A program made the translations under genes and the position numbers. The notes under the pieces were generated by a model that made no database searches, was not told the DNA's origin, and worked only from the letters and a program-made list of their open reading frames with translations. Of a DNA stretch of 64,000 nt, positions 8,756 through 16,749 are shown in pieces (the stretch's first letter is position 1; each line of letters begins with the position of its first letter). The DNA is from Ignavibacteriota bacterium (GTDB lineage Bacteria > Bacteroidota > Ignavibacteria > Ignavibacteriales > Melioribacteraceae). The stretch is taken from assembly GCA_016716225.1 (NCBI GenBank), contig JADJWT010000001.1, positions 4,040,501-4,104,500 on the forward strand, written 5' to 3'.

Positions 8756-10525
8756 TTAATTCCAATTATCTTCACATTCGTATAGATAATCTTGAATTCC
8801 CTGAATAATTTTTTTGCATATTTCATCTTTAAATTTTGGATCCATTAGTTTCATTTCATCATTTGGATTACTCACAAAGGCAGTTTCAACTAAAACATTC
8901 ATAATTTCTGTTGGCGAATTTAAATAAAAATTGAAATTCCCTACATTTCCAAATTGTTCAAGTCCAAGTTCTAACATTCTTTCATAAATTTTAACAGAAA
9001 CTGGTCTGAAAGCAATATGTTTATAATATGTACTTGTTCCACTAATTTTCACAGGGTCAGCATTATATGCAATTGAATTTGCATGAATACTAATAAGAAT
9101 ATCAGCGTTAAAAGAAAATACTTTTTGCAATCTTTCGCTATTTTGTGAGTAAGTATCATCTTCCCTAGTTTTAAAAACTTTTGCACCTTTTTCAATTAAC
9201 ATTTTTTCAAGTCTATTTACAATATCAATTGTAACATCTTTTTCTAAAAGACCAGTTGCGCCAAGTGAACCATTATTTTCGCCGCCATGACCGGCATCGA
9301 GTACAAAAGATAATTTATCAAACTTCAAAATTTCCGGCTGTTTTTTTATTTCAATTTCTAAAGAAGTATTATTATATCCAATTTCATATCCCCAAATTTG
9401 TTTTCTTTTTGGTTCAATTGTTATTCGGAATAAATTATTTTCAACTTGCTCATAATTTAAATTTTTAATTCCTTCAGTTGTTAAATGTTGAGTTATCCAA
9501 TTACTGTTCGATGTTGCTCCATATATATCAACAATAATTCTTGTGGGATTTATTTCTTGTCGTGTAGAAAACGGCAATTTTTCATTCAGATTTATTATAA
9601 TTTTATCATATTTTTTCCCGCCGTAAGCAGCCCAAGAATCTGTTAAGGAAAGCGGCAGATGATTTCCTAAAGGAAGTAAATCAACTTGATCTTTTTCAAT
9701 CCACGCAACTAAATTATCAGTTAACCTAACTCTGTATTGTTCGCCATGCATTCCATCAATAATTAATTTTATTCCTTCTTCCAAAAAAGATAATTTCGAT
9801 CCGCCTAATCGATCAGTTCCCAAACCATAATTTAGTGAAGGTCTTTCACCTTTTGTAATTGCAATTCTCGGCAATTTCGATGGAATTAAGGATACATTTG
9901 CTTTAGAATTTTTTGATAATATTTCGCCTTCTTTTTCCAAAGTAAAAGTTATTGGAAAATTTTCCAAATTATCATTATCCGTAACTTTGTAAATTCCCGT
10001 GTAAATTCCCTTAATTCCTTTTGTTTCTTTTTCGGGAAGTTCAATCATTTTTATTCCATTCATAAATGTTGCATTGCAGCCCGGAGTTCCTTTAAATTTA
10101 ACTTCTAAAATATCACCATCATTCAACCACAAATCATCTTTCGGAAGCATTAAATTTTCTTCGATTATTAATACATCCGAATTTGTAGTTTCCAACTTCT
10201 TTTCTTCCCTAATAATTTTAAACTCTTTTGAAACTTTTTCTCCATCCTTTGATGATACAATTTCAAATATATTTTCACCAATTTCTAAATTCAACAAAGT
10301 TGCAATTGCACCAGAAGGATAAACTTTAATTTTTTCATCATTAATTGTTACTGTGCTTCCGGGAAGTGTGTTTGCGGCAAGTCGGTACTTTGTTAACGTT
10401 GTGGATGTAATTTCCTTTTCTGGAATTACAATTGAAATGTAATTTTCCTTCTTATCATTTGCATTTGATGTAGATATAAAAATTAAAAATAAAAAAAATA
10501 AATAGTGAACCATTTTCTTAATCAA
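8756..10525 (-). CDS. N-acetylmuramoyl-L-alanine amidase with N-terminal accessory domains
   Basis: A protein of about 589 residues with a signal peptide (HYLFFLFLIFISTSNAN). The C-terminal third (about 405-585) is Amidase_3: VLDAGHGGENNG holds the first zinc histidine, KVFKTREDD follows, ISIHANS is the second histidine motif, and VLVETAFVSNPND carries the catalytic Glu. Upstream are Ig-like strands (about 30-100), a SH3-like stretch (about 220-285) and an AMIN-like beta region (about 300-390) that may bind peptidoglycan. The role would be septal or general peptidoglycan splitting. The first codon is TTG at 10525, with AAAGGATG at a suitable distance; an ATG four codons on (10513) is the alternative. 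It differs in architecture from the partial amidase at the left edge. Confidence 0.92.
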   Translation of the reverse strand: MIKKMVHYLFFLFLIFISTSNANDKKENYISIVIPEKEITSTTLTKYRLAANTLPGSTVTINDEKIKVYPSGAIATLLNLEIGENIFEIVSSKDGEKVSKEFKIIREEKKLETTNSDVLIIEENLMLPKDDLWLNDGDILEVKFKGTPGCNATFMNGIKMIELPEKETKGIKGIYTGIYKVTDNDNLENFPITFTLEKEGEILSKNSKANVSLIPSKLPRIAITKGERPSLNYGLGTDRLGGSKLSFLEEGIKLIIDGMHGEQYRVRLTDNLVAWIEKDQVDLLPLGNHLPLSLTDSWAAYGGKKYDKIIINLNEKLPFSTRQEINPTRIIVDIYGATSNSNWITQHLTTEGIKNLNYEQVENNLFRITIEPKRKQIWGYEIGYNNTSLEIEIKKQPEILKFDKLSFVLDAGHGGENNGSLGATGLLEKDVTIDIVNRLEKMLIEKGAKVFKTREDDTYSQNSERLQKVFSFNADILISIHANSIAYNADPVKISGTSTYYKHIAFRPVSVKIYERMLELGLEQFGNVGNFNFYLNSPTEIMNVLVETAFVSNPNDEMKLMDPKFKDEICKKIIQGIQDYLYECEDNWN

Positions 10526-10617
10526 AATTTCATCCTTTTTTTGAACTCAGAATTATTATGAAAATATACTAAATTGTGTACTTAATTTTTGATTTAATCT
10601 TATAGGAATTATTTTTA

Positions 10618-11256
10618 ATGAATATTGCAATCGAAAAATTTTTTCAAAATTTCAAATGTGATAAATTATTTTCGTATGAAGAATATGTAAAATATTATGA
10701 ACAAAAAGTTGCAAATACTGATTTTGAAAAATTATCTGAACATGATAGAATTTATTTTGAATATAGTAGAATAAATTTGCAAAGAACAAATAGAATTAAT
10801 AAAACTTTTTCTCCAAACAAGCAGTTAATTGATTTATTTCAAAGTTTAAATTTTCAACAAACTTGGCTTATCATTACAGAAGATTGGTGCGGAGATTCTG
10901 CTCAAAATCTTCCGTATTTTATAAACTATGCGAAAACAAATAAAAATATTGAAGTATTTGTAATTTTGCGTGATAATAATTTAGAAGCAATTGATAATTA
11001 TTTTAATTCTCAAACATCTCGCGCAATTCCAAAAATTATTGGATTTGATGAAAACGGAAATGAATTATTTATTTGGGGACCACGACCAAAATTTGCACAA
11101 GATTTAGTAAATGAGTTAAAAGCCGAGGGATATTCAAAAGAAGATTTTAACAAAGAACTTCATTTGTGGTATGCAAGAAATAAAGGTATAGAATTAGAAA
11201 AAGAACTTATCCATATTTTTAAGTATATTAACCGCAAAGGTCATAAAGAAAAATAA
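10618..11256 (+). CDS. Thioredoxin-like protein with single-cysteine WCGDS site
   Basis: A 212-residue cytoplasmic protein without signal peptide. Residues about 80-100 read QTWLIITEDWCGDSAQNLPYF, a thioredoxin-fold strand followed by the active-site position, with WCGDS where thioredoxins have WCGPC. Only the first cysteine is kept, so a dithiol reductase cycle is not possible; monothiol or non-redox roles are more likely. This matches the Thioredoxin_9-like family common in Bacteroidota and Firmicutes, of unknown function. The last eight residues (NRKGHKEK) are encoded by the beginning of an intergenic repeat (see 11230-11325), so the natural C-terminus was probably a little different. Confidence 0.75.
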   Translation: MNIAIEKFFQNFKCDKLFSYEEYVKYYEQKVANTDFEKLSEHDRIYFEYSRINLQRTNRINKTFSPNKQLIDLFQSLNFQQTWLIITEDWCGDSAQNLPYFINYAKTNKNIEVFVILRDNNLEAIDNYFNSQTSRAIPKIIGFDENGNELFIWGPRPKFAQDLVNELKAEGYSKEDFNKELHLWYARNKGIELEKELIHIFKYINRKGHKEK

Positions 11257-11325
11257 TACACAAAGAACATAAAATTGATCTACTTTGTGTTTCTTTGTGA
11301 AAAACCTTTGTGTACTTTGTGGTTT
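11230..11325. repeat. ACAAAG-rich inverted repeat, possible bidirectional terminator
   Basis: The 96-base stretch between two convergent genes consists of variants of AACCACAAAG / CACAAAGAA on one side and their complements (CTTTGTG...GGTT) on the other. AACCGCAAAG at the left end pairs with CTTTGTGGTT at the right end, and ACACAAAG pairs with CTTTGTGT inside. It runs from inside the last codons of the thioredoxin-like gene to the stop codon of the TonB-C gene. Similar CACAAAG-rich interspersed repeats occur in many bacterial genomes; whether this one is mobile is inference. Confidence 0.6.
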
Positions 11326-12439
11326 AGTTTTCCAAAATAAATGGTATAATAATTTTTACTGTTGATTCAACAACTTTTCCATTTTCAATTGCCGGCTCAA
11401 ATTCTGATTTTATAATTACGGATTTTGCAGCTTCATCACACCCGTAACCAATTCCCTTTAGAACATTCACACTTATTACAAAACCCAAATCATTAATTTT
11501 TGCTTCTACTTCAACTTCACCACTAATTTCATTACGTTTTGCTTGAGCTGGATATTTTAATTTTTTCAGCATCTCATTAATTCCACCAACTGGCTTGGGA
11601 CAAACATCATAATCACAAATTATAAATTGTTTCTTTTCCGGAACTTGTTTTATTTCTTCTGTTTTAACTTCATTTGAAGTAACAAATTTTGTTTCATTAT
11701 TTTCAGATAATTTGAAATTCAAAGAAAATAAAATTTCAGTTTCAGTTACTTCACCATTTTTTTCACCCGGAATAAATTTTGTTTTTTTCACTGCATCTAT
11801 TGCGGCTTCATCACAACCCAAACCTAAACCTTTATGCACAGTAATATTTTTTGCTTCGCCATTTGCGCCAACAATTACAGAAACTAAAACTTTGCCTTCA
11901 AGATTGAATTTTTTAGCAAGCTCGGGATAGACAATATTTTTCTCAATTTCTTTTATTCCTCCAATCGGCTGCGGACAAATTTCAGCATCACAAAGAATAT
12001 CTTCATTATTATAATTTTTCTTATTTATACCAGCTTCGTATGCAGAAAACGGCGCAGCATAATTTGAATCATAATCAACATTTGAAATTGAAATTAATTT
12101 ACCGTTATTATAAGTTCTTACTTCTTTCAATCCACCGTTTTCATAATAAAATTTGCTTATTCCATTTAAAACTCCATCCGAATAATGAATTTCTTCTTTC
12201 AGCAAACCGGATTCATAAAAACTCTTATTTGAATTATCCAATTTTCCGTTTGAATAATTTTTAATCGTTTTAATATTTCCATTTTCATAATACCAAATAG
12301 ATTCGCCTTCCAGAACATCATTTACAAAAGATACTAGTGAGCTTACTTTTCCTTTTCCATAATAACTTTTAATAATTCCGTTTTGTGCAAATAAATTTAT
12401 TGCTAAAAATATGCTTGATAAAAAAAACAGTTTTAACAT
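11324..12439 (-). CDS. Secreted protein with MORN-like repeats and two TonB C-terminal domains
   Basis: A 371-residue protein with a signal peptide (MLKLFFLSSIFLAINLFAQ). Residues about 22-120 hold repeats of the YYENGxxK type (SIWYYENGNIKTIKNYSNGK, SFYESGLLKEEIHYSDGVLNG, KFYYENGGLKEVRTYNNGK), as in YwqK-like MORN-repeat variants. Two TonB_C domains follow (about 155-245 and 280-370), each opening with CP(Q/K)P(I/V)GGI and containing YPxxAK and GLGLGCDEAAIDAVKKTKFIPG. TonB_C domains normally couple the inner-membrane proton motive force to outer-membrane receptors, but this protein has no N-terminal membrane anchor and no proline-rich linker, so it is not an ordinary TonB. Duplicated cysteines in each domain may form disulphides. 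An energy-transducing role is unproven. Confidence 0.8.
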   Translation of the reverse strand: MLKLFFLSSIFLAINLFAQNGIIKSYYGKGKVSSLVSFVNDVLEGESIWYYENGNIKTIKNYSNGKLDNSNKSFYESGLLKEEIHYSDGVLNGISKFYYENGGLKEVRTYNNGKLISISNVDYDSNYAAPFSAYEAGINKKNYNNEDILCDAEICPQPIGGIKEIEKNIVYPELAKKFNLEGKVLVSVIVGANGEAKNITVHKGLGLGCDEAAIDAVKKTKFIPGEKNGEVTETEILFSLNFKLSENNETKFVTSNEVKTEEIKQVPEKKQFIICDYDVCPKPVGGINEMLKKLKYPAQAKRNEISGEVEVEAKINDLGFVISVNVLKGIGYGCDEAAKSVIIKSEFEPAIENGKVVESTVKIIIPFILEN

Positions 12440-12497
12440 TTTAGTTTTTAAAAATTATTATATTAAATTGGATTTAAATAAAGTTGGATTTGAATTA

Positions 12498-13772
12498 ATG
12501 AGAATTAAAACCCGCGTAAATTTAGTTATTTTGATATTATTATTCGGTATAAATCTGAGTTATTCACAAAAATATTTGAAAGTAGAAAATTTCAAAAGTG
12601 AGTTTGCTAAAAAAGTTAATAAAGAAAAATATTACAAAAATCTAATTAGTGAAATTGACAAAACACTCTCAAATCTAAATGAAATCGATGAAAAAAAATG
12701 GATTGCGGTGTTTACAAATTCGCAATCAATTTTTTATAAAAGCAAAATTGTAAAAACTGCAATTGAAAATATCCTAACTAATTTAAAAGATAAAAATTTT
12801 AAATTACAGAGATCTGCGTTAGAAACTGCTTTTGCTCTTTACCTAAATGATTTTAATGATGAAATTGAAGAATTAATAAAATTTACAAATGATGAAATTT
12901 CTTTTGCGATTGCAATAAATTATTTATTAAAAAGCGGAAATTCCAATTCGGTTTTTAGAAATAAATATTTATCACTATTGAAAAATAAATTCCCAGAGTT
13001 TAATAAAAATATAATATTATCAAATTTGTATAATGAATTAGAACTAACAAAATCCGAATCAATTCCTTCTATAAAAGATTTGCTTAATCATACATTTCAA
13101 AAAGGTAAAACAATAATTTATTCAATTCATAGAAAGAACAGAAAATTTCATGGAATTACAATTATAAAAAAACCGGATGGAAATTTTTCTGAAAATAAAG
13201 ACGGCACAATTTTTTATATTCCACAATTGGCCCTTTCCTATTCAAATTTACCATATTATTTGCCGAATGGAAATACGCCTCAAGGAATTTATTCGGTAAT
13301 TGGAATTTACGTATCGCCGACTGAAACTATTGGACCGAGTCCGAATATTTTATCAAGAATTCCGTTTGAAGTTTCACCGGAAAAATTTTATCACTCTGCA
13401 AATATGAAGAATGTTTGGAGTGAAGAGAATTATACAAATCTGCTTCCAAAATCTTGGCAACAATATTCGCCAATATATCAATCATATCATGCTGGTAAAA
13501 TTGGAAGAAAATTAATTATTATTCATGGCTCCACAGATGAAATAAATTATTATAAAAATGAACCTTACTTTCCTTTAACTCCAACCCAAGGATGTTTAAG
13601 TTCCAAAGAAAATTGGGATGAAGGAAATGGCAAATGTTCCGAAAGTGATCAAATTAAACTGATTAATGCATTTAATTCAACAAAGCAAAAGAAAGGTTTT
13701 TTAGTTGTTTTCGAAATCGATGATAAAGAAAAACCCGTAACAATTGAAGAAATTCTTCCGTATATAAAATAG
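12498..13772 (+). CDS. Secreted L,D-transpeptidase-like protein
   Basis: The ATG at 12498 is preferred over the upstream frame opening because it yields a signal peptide (MRIKTRVNLVILILLFGINLSYSQ); product 424 residues. The N-terminal half is helical and unrecognised. The C-terminal half has the order of elements seen in YkuD-type L,D-transpeptidases: a strand with LIIIHGS (H343) and, 23 residues on, TPTQGCLSS (C366), resembling the His...(S/T)xGC catalytic motif, preceded by the substrate strand NGNTPQGIYSV. Such enzymes form 3-3 peptidoglycan cross-links or attach lipoproteins. The spacing is longer than usual and the HGC histidine is replaced by Gln, so catalysis is not assured. Confidence 0.55.
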   Translation: MRIKTRVNLVILILLFGINLSYSQKYLKVENFKSEFAKKVNKEKYYKNLISEIDKTLSNLNEIDEKKWIAVFTNSQSIFYKSKIVKTAIENILTNLKDKNFKLQRSALETAFALYLNDFNDEIEELIKFTNDEISFAIAINYLLKSGNSNSVFRNKYLSLLKNKFPEFNKNIILSNLYNELELTKSESIPSIKDLLNHTFQKGKTIIYSIHRKNRKFHGITIIKKPDGNFSENKDGTIFYIPQLALSYSNLPYYLPNGNTPQGIYSVIGIYVSPTETIGPSPNILSRIPFEVSPEKFYHSANMKNVWSEENYTNLLPKSWQQYSPIYQSYHAGKIGRKLIIIHGSTDEINYYKNEPYFPLTPTQGCLSSKENWDEGNGKCSESDQIKLINAFNSTKQKKGFLVVFEIDDKEKPVTIEEILPYIK

Positions 13773-13808
13773 GTCCCTAAAGATTGAAGGAAAATCTAAT
13801 AGGGACCT
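13771..13808. repeat. GC-rich stem-loop after the stop codon
   Basis: AGGTCCCT (13771-13778) pairs with AGGGACCT (13801-13808), and inside it AGATT (13781-13785) pairs with AATCT (13793-13797). It overlaps the TAG stop of the preceding gene. The bases to its right (GGGTCAGGGGGTA) are also unusually G-rich. On the minus strand the hairpin is followed by ATTTTAT, on the plus strand a T run appears only 35 bases later. It may be a terminator or the end of a small RNA. Confidence 0.5.
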
Positions 13809-14015
13809 GGGTCAGGGGGTATTACAACTTACTTATAGTCTAATTTTTTCTTTTTTTGGATTTTTTTTTCTGATTTAGAAAATATTTCCGTCAAAAGTTG
13901 AATATTCTTAAAAATATTTTTATACAAATTTGAATTTTTTTAATTTTTTATAAAAATAAATTCAAAAATTCAAAAAGTTGGATTATAGAAGAATTATAAC
14001 ATTTGAAAGAAAGAT

Positions 14016-14546
14016 ATGATTATAACAGAAAAAGATATTTTTACATTTGTTTTCTTTAGAAATAATTTATCAAAAATTAAATGTGATTACATAATTGAAA
14101 ACACAAATACTTTTAAAGAAAAAATTATTTTTTTAAAGGAAATGATGAATGAAATTTCATCTAAATTAAATCCACAAGTATGGAATAAAATTAAAACCAA
14201 AATAAACAATATTGCCGAGCCGAAAATTTTTATTCTTCAAAAAAAAAATTTTATTCCAACTAATTCAGAAAAAAAATTAGTTTTAGCGGCAGCAAGTAAA
14301 CCAACAGCTGAAATAAATTATTCTCCGATAACTTTTTCTGATGAAGATTCCAACTATATTGTTAAAGTTTTTTCTAATAATGAAAGCAACAAAATTTATG
14401 TTTTCCCAAATGAATCGGTAGTTAATAAATATTTCGAATTAAAAATTTTTCCCGGTGAAGATACTTTTACTTTTTCGGATTTTTCAAGTCCGCTGATTAT
14501 AAATCCCGTTCAGCAAATTGATTCTATTGAATTAAAAATTGTGTAA
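14016..14546 (+). CDS. Hypothetical protein, no recognised family
   Basis: A 176-residue protein without signal peptide or membrane span, starting at an ATG preceded by GAAAGAAAG. The N-terminal half (about 1-80) is helical and Lys/Ile-rich; a short segment KLVLAAASKPTAEI (about 88-101) stands out, and the C-terminal half looks like beta strands (NYIVKVFSNNESNKIYVFPNE, FELKIFPGEDTFTFSDF). It lies between the L,D-transpeptidase-like gene and convergent manA, preceded by a 240-base AT-rich region with the stem-loop described above. Codon use matches its neighbours. I cannot assign a function. Confidence 0.6.
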   Translation: MIITEKDIFTFVFFRNNLSKIKCDYIIENTNTFKEKIIFLKEMMNEISSKLNPQVWNKIKTKINNIAEPKIFILQKKNFIPTNSEKKLVLAAASKPTAEINYSPITFSDEDSNYIVKVFSNNESNKIYVFPNESVVNKYFELKIFPGEDTFTFSDFSSPLIINPVQQIDSIELKIV

Positions 14547-14558
14547 ATATTTCTTTTT

Positions 14559-15758
14559 CTAACTTTTTACCGAAGCGATAAAAATTTCCGAATTTTTATG
14601 AATTGTACTTATAGAATAAGAATTTAAAATTGCCGGTTTAAGAAAAGTTTCACCTTTTTTGAAAATAGAAATTTTACTCCCGTAATAAATTTTTACTTTC
14701 CCTTTCATTACCAAATGGATTTCCGGTAAATAATTTTTTGAAGAGAAAGTATTAAAATCAGAATTCAAAATCACTTTTTTTACATCAAATTCTTCAGCAA
14801 AAGTTTTATAGTAAGTGATATTTTTTTTATTTAAAACTTTAACTTTTGTTTTGCTTAAATCTGTTTCTATAATTTTTAATAATGTTTTTACATCTTTGAA
14901 TTTATTTGTAAGTCCAGCTCTTACAACATTATCAGAATTCGCCATACATTCAACAATATTTCCGCCAAGATAAGCATGCGGAATACCAGCTGGAGTAAAA
15001 ATTGCTTGGTTAGAATTTAATTCGATAAAATTAAATAATAGCAAAGATATTAACCCAACATCAATTCCATAATTTTTAAATTCACCTAAAAACTGTTTTT
15101 CAATTTTACTTTTTTTCTTTTTGGAATTTATATCTTTAACTAATACATCAATAACATTTTCCAAAACGGAATTTTGAGAATTCATAATTAGTTTATAAAT
15201 CTCTTTTTCAACATTCTTAGTAAAATTATTTAGTAGAATTTTCTTTTTTAAATTTTCATTTAACAATTCAAACAATATTGGAAATTCTTCAAACCTTTTT
15301 TTAATCATATGTATATTCTTTAAACCAACAATAGCATTTAATTTATCGATTGCAATTGCAATTTCAGGTTTGTGATTTTCATCGGGATAATTTATCGGAT
15401 CAATTTTATTTAAATATTTTGCTGTGTTTTTATTTGGATGAGCTTGAATAGAAAGCGCTTTACCAATTGATAAAATTTTTAAAAGAAACGGCAGTTTCTT
15501 GTTAAATTTTTTAGAAATTTTTTCGCCAAGAATTTCTTTGGGAAATTTTTCTATAATTTCTATTAAAGGGAATTGGGAATTCTCTATAATAATTTCTGAA
15601 GAATTTTTTGGATGCGCACCAATCCACAATTCTGCATAAGGAATATTTGGTTCAGCTTTAAATCCTAACAATTTGGGAATAAATGCTTTTTCATTTTTTG
15701 TTCCCCATGCATAATTTTGAATTTTGGGAATAAGTTTATACGGCTTTGCAAAAATCAT
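14559..15758 (-). CDS. manA: Mannose-6-phosphate isomerase, class I
   Basis: A 399-residue cytoplasmic enzyme interconverting mannose-6-phosphate and fructose-6-phosphate. The type I cupin motifs are present: IPYAELWIGAHPKNSS near residue 40, LSIQAHPNK near 100 (zinc ligands), YPDENHKPEIAIAI near 125 and the signature AYLGGNIVECMANSDNVVRAGLTNKFKD near 265. Length matches the family. It is the last minus-strand gene before the secreted EEP protein; a link to the neighbouring glycan locus is possible (entry of mannose into glycolysis or supply of GDP-mannose) but not shown. Confidence 0.95.
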   Translation of the reverse strand: MIFAKPYKLIPKIQNYAWGTKNEKAFIPKLLGFKAEPNIPYAELWIGAHPKNSSEIIIENSQFPLIEIIEKFPKEILGEKISKKFNKKLPFLLKILSIGKALSIQAHPNKNTAKYLNKIDPINYPDENHKPEIAIAIDKLNAIVGLKNIHMIKKRFEEFPILFELLNENLKKKILLNNFTKNVEKEIYKLIMNSQNSVLENVIDVLVKDINSKKKKSKIEKQFLGEFKNYGIDVGLISLLLFNFIELNSNQAIFTPAGIPHAYLGGNIVECMANSDNVVRAGLTNKFKDVKTLLKIIETDLSKTKVKVLNKKNITYYKTFAEEFDVKKVILNSDFNTFSSKNYLPEIHLVMKGKVKIYYGSKISIFKKGETFLKPAILNSYSISTIHKNSEIFIASVKS

Positions 15759-15849
15759 AATTTTTTAAATTTTAGTTTTAAAATAAATCCCCGGAAATTT
15801 AATTAAATATTTAATTTCAGAGGAATTTTATTGGCAAAATAAATTTGGT

Positions 15850-16686
15850 TTATTTATTGAGTTTCAAATCAATAATTACCGGCATGTGATCCGAAGGATA
15901 TTTTCCGTTAAATTTTTCACCAATTATTGCATGTTGCAAAACATCAATTTCTTTGGAGACAAAAATAAAATCAATTTTTTCTCTTCCGGTTAAATCATCT
16001 TGAAATCCATTAAATGTAATGTCTGTACCGTATTTGAAATTTGCTTTAGATTGTGCATCAGAAATAATTCCGGATTCATTTAAAATTTTATACCCTTCAA
16101 AATCTTTGGAAAAATTAAAATCCCCCATCAATATTGATGGAATTCCATTTGGAATATTTTTTATTTTATCTGCAATTAATTTTGAACTTTCTATTCTGGC
16201 AATAATTCCCATATGATCAAAATGAGTGTTGATTACAAATAAAATTTCACTTGAAAATTTATTTTTAATTTTTGCCCAAGTTGCAATTCTGTTTAAACTT
16301 GCATCCCAGCCTTTTGAGGGAACATCCGGAGTTTCAGATAACCAAAAAGTTCCGCTTTCAACTATTTTAAATTTATCAGAAATGAATAATGCACTAAATT
16401 CTCCGCCGTTTATTCCATCTTCTCTTCCAACACCAATCTGCTTATAATTTTCAAACTCTGTTTTTAAATATTCAATCTGCTCTAATAAAGCTTCTTGCAC
16501 TCCAAAAATATCAGGGTTGTGAAATCTTATCATCTCCGCAACATTTGTTTTCCTAACTTGCCATTCTTCGCCGGGATTATTATTTGCGTATCTGATGTTG
16601 TAAGTCATAATTCTACATTGCGAATTTTGTGCAATTAAATTTGTAACAAAAAAAAGGAATACAAATATTGCGGTAATTTTTTTCAT
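15850..16686 (-). CDS. Secreted endonuclease/exonuclease/phosphatase (EEP) family protein
   Basis: The ATG at 16686 is chosen because the product then begins with a signal peptide (MKKITAIFVFLFFVTNLIAQ) and AGAGA lies upstream; the longer frame would run through a hairpin. The 278-residue protein shows the EEP motifs in order: MTYNIRYAN, DIFGVQEA (metal-binding Glu), NTHFDHMG, LMGDFNFS and the terminal SDHMPVIIDL (catalytic Asp-His). The family cleaves phosphodiester or phosphomonoester bonds in nucleic acids, sphingolipids or inositides; the exported form with this spacing is common in Bacteroidota. Its place beside a secreted glycerophosphodiesterase suggests phosphate release from extracellular polymers, which is inference. 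Confidence 0.85.
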   Translation of the reverse strand: MKKITAIFVFLFFVTNLIAQNSQCRIMTYNIRYANNNPGEEWQVRKTNVAEMIRFHNPDIFGVQEALLEQIEYLKTEFENYKQIGVGREDGINGGEFSALFISDKFKIVESGTFWLSETPDVPSKGWDASLNRIATWAKIKNKFSSEILFVINTHFDHMGIIARIESSKLIADKIKNIPNGIPSILMGDFNFSKDFEGYKILNESGIISDAQSKANFKYGTDITFNGFQDDLTGREKIDFIFVSKEIDVLQHAIIGEKFNGKYPSDHMPVIIDLKLNK

Positions 16687-16709
16687 TTTTATCTCTGTTA
16701 AATAATTCA

Positions 16710-16731
16710 GAAGTCTGCCTAAACAGACTTC
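16710..16731. terminator. Hairpin after the glycerophosphodiesterase gene
   Basis: GAAGTCTG (16710-16717) and CAGACTTC (16724-16731) form a perfect 8-base stem with a 6-base loop, just downstream of the stop of the 16750-21165 gene on the minus strand. It is followed by an AT-rich rather than a pure T stretch, so it is a moderate terminator or an mRNA-stabilising hairpin separating that gene from the EEP gene. Confidence 0.6.
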
Positions 16732-16749
16732 CAAAATTGATGGAATAAT

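Noticed and set aside
16687..16734. Upstream extension of the EEP gene
   Set aside because: It runs through the hairpin at 16710-16731 and hides the signal peptide that begins at 16686.
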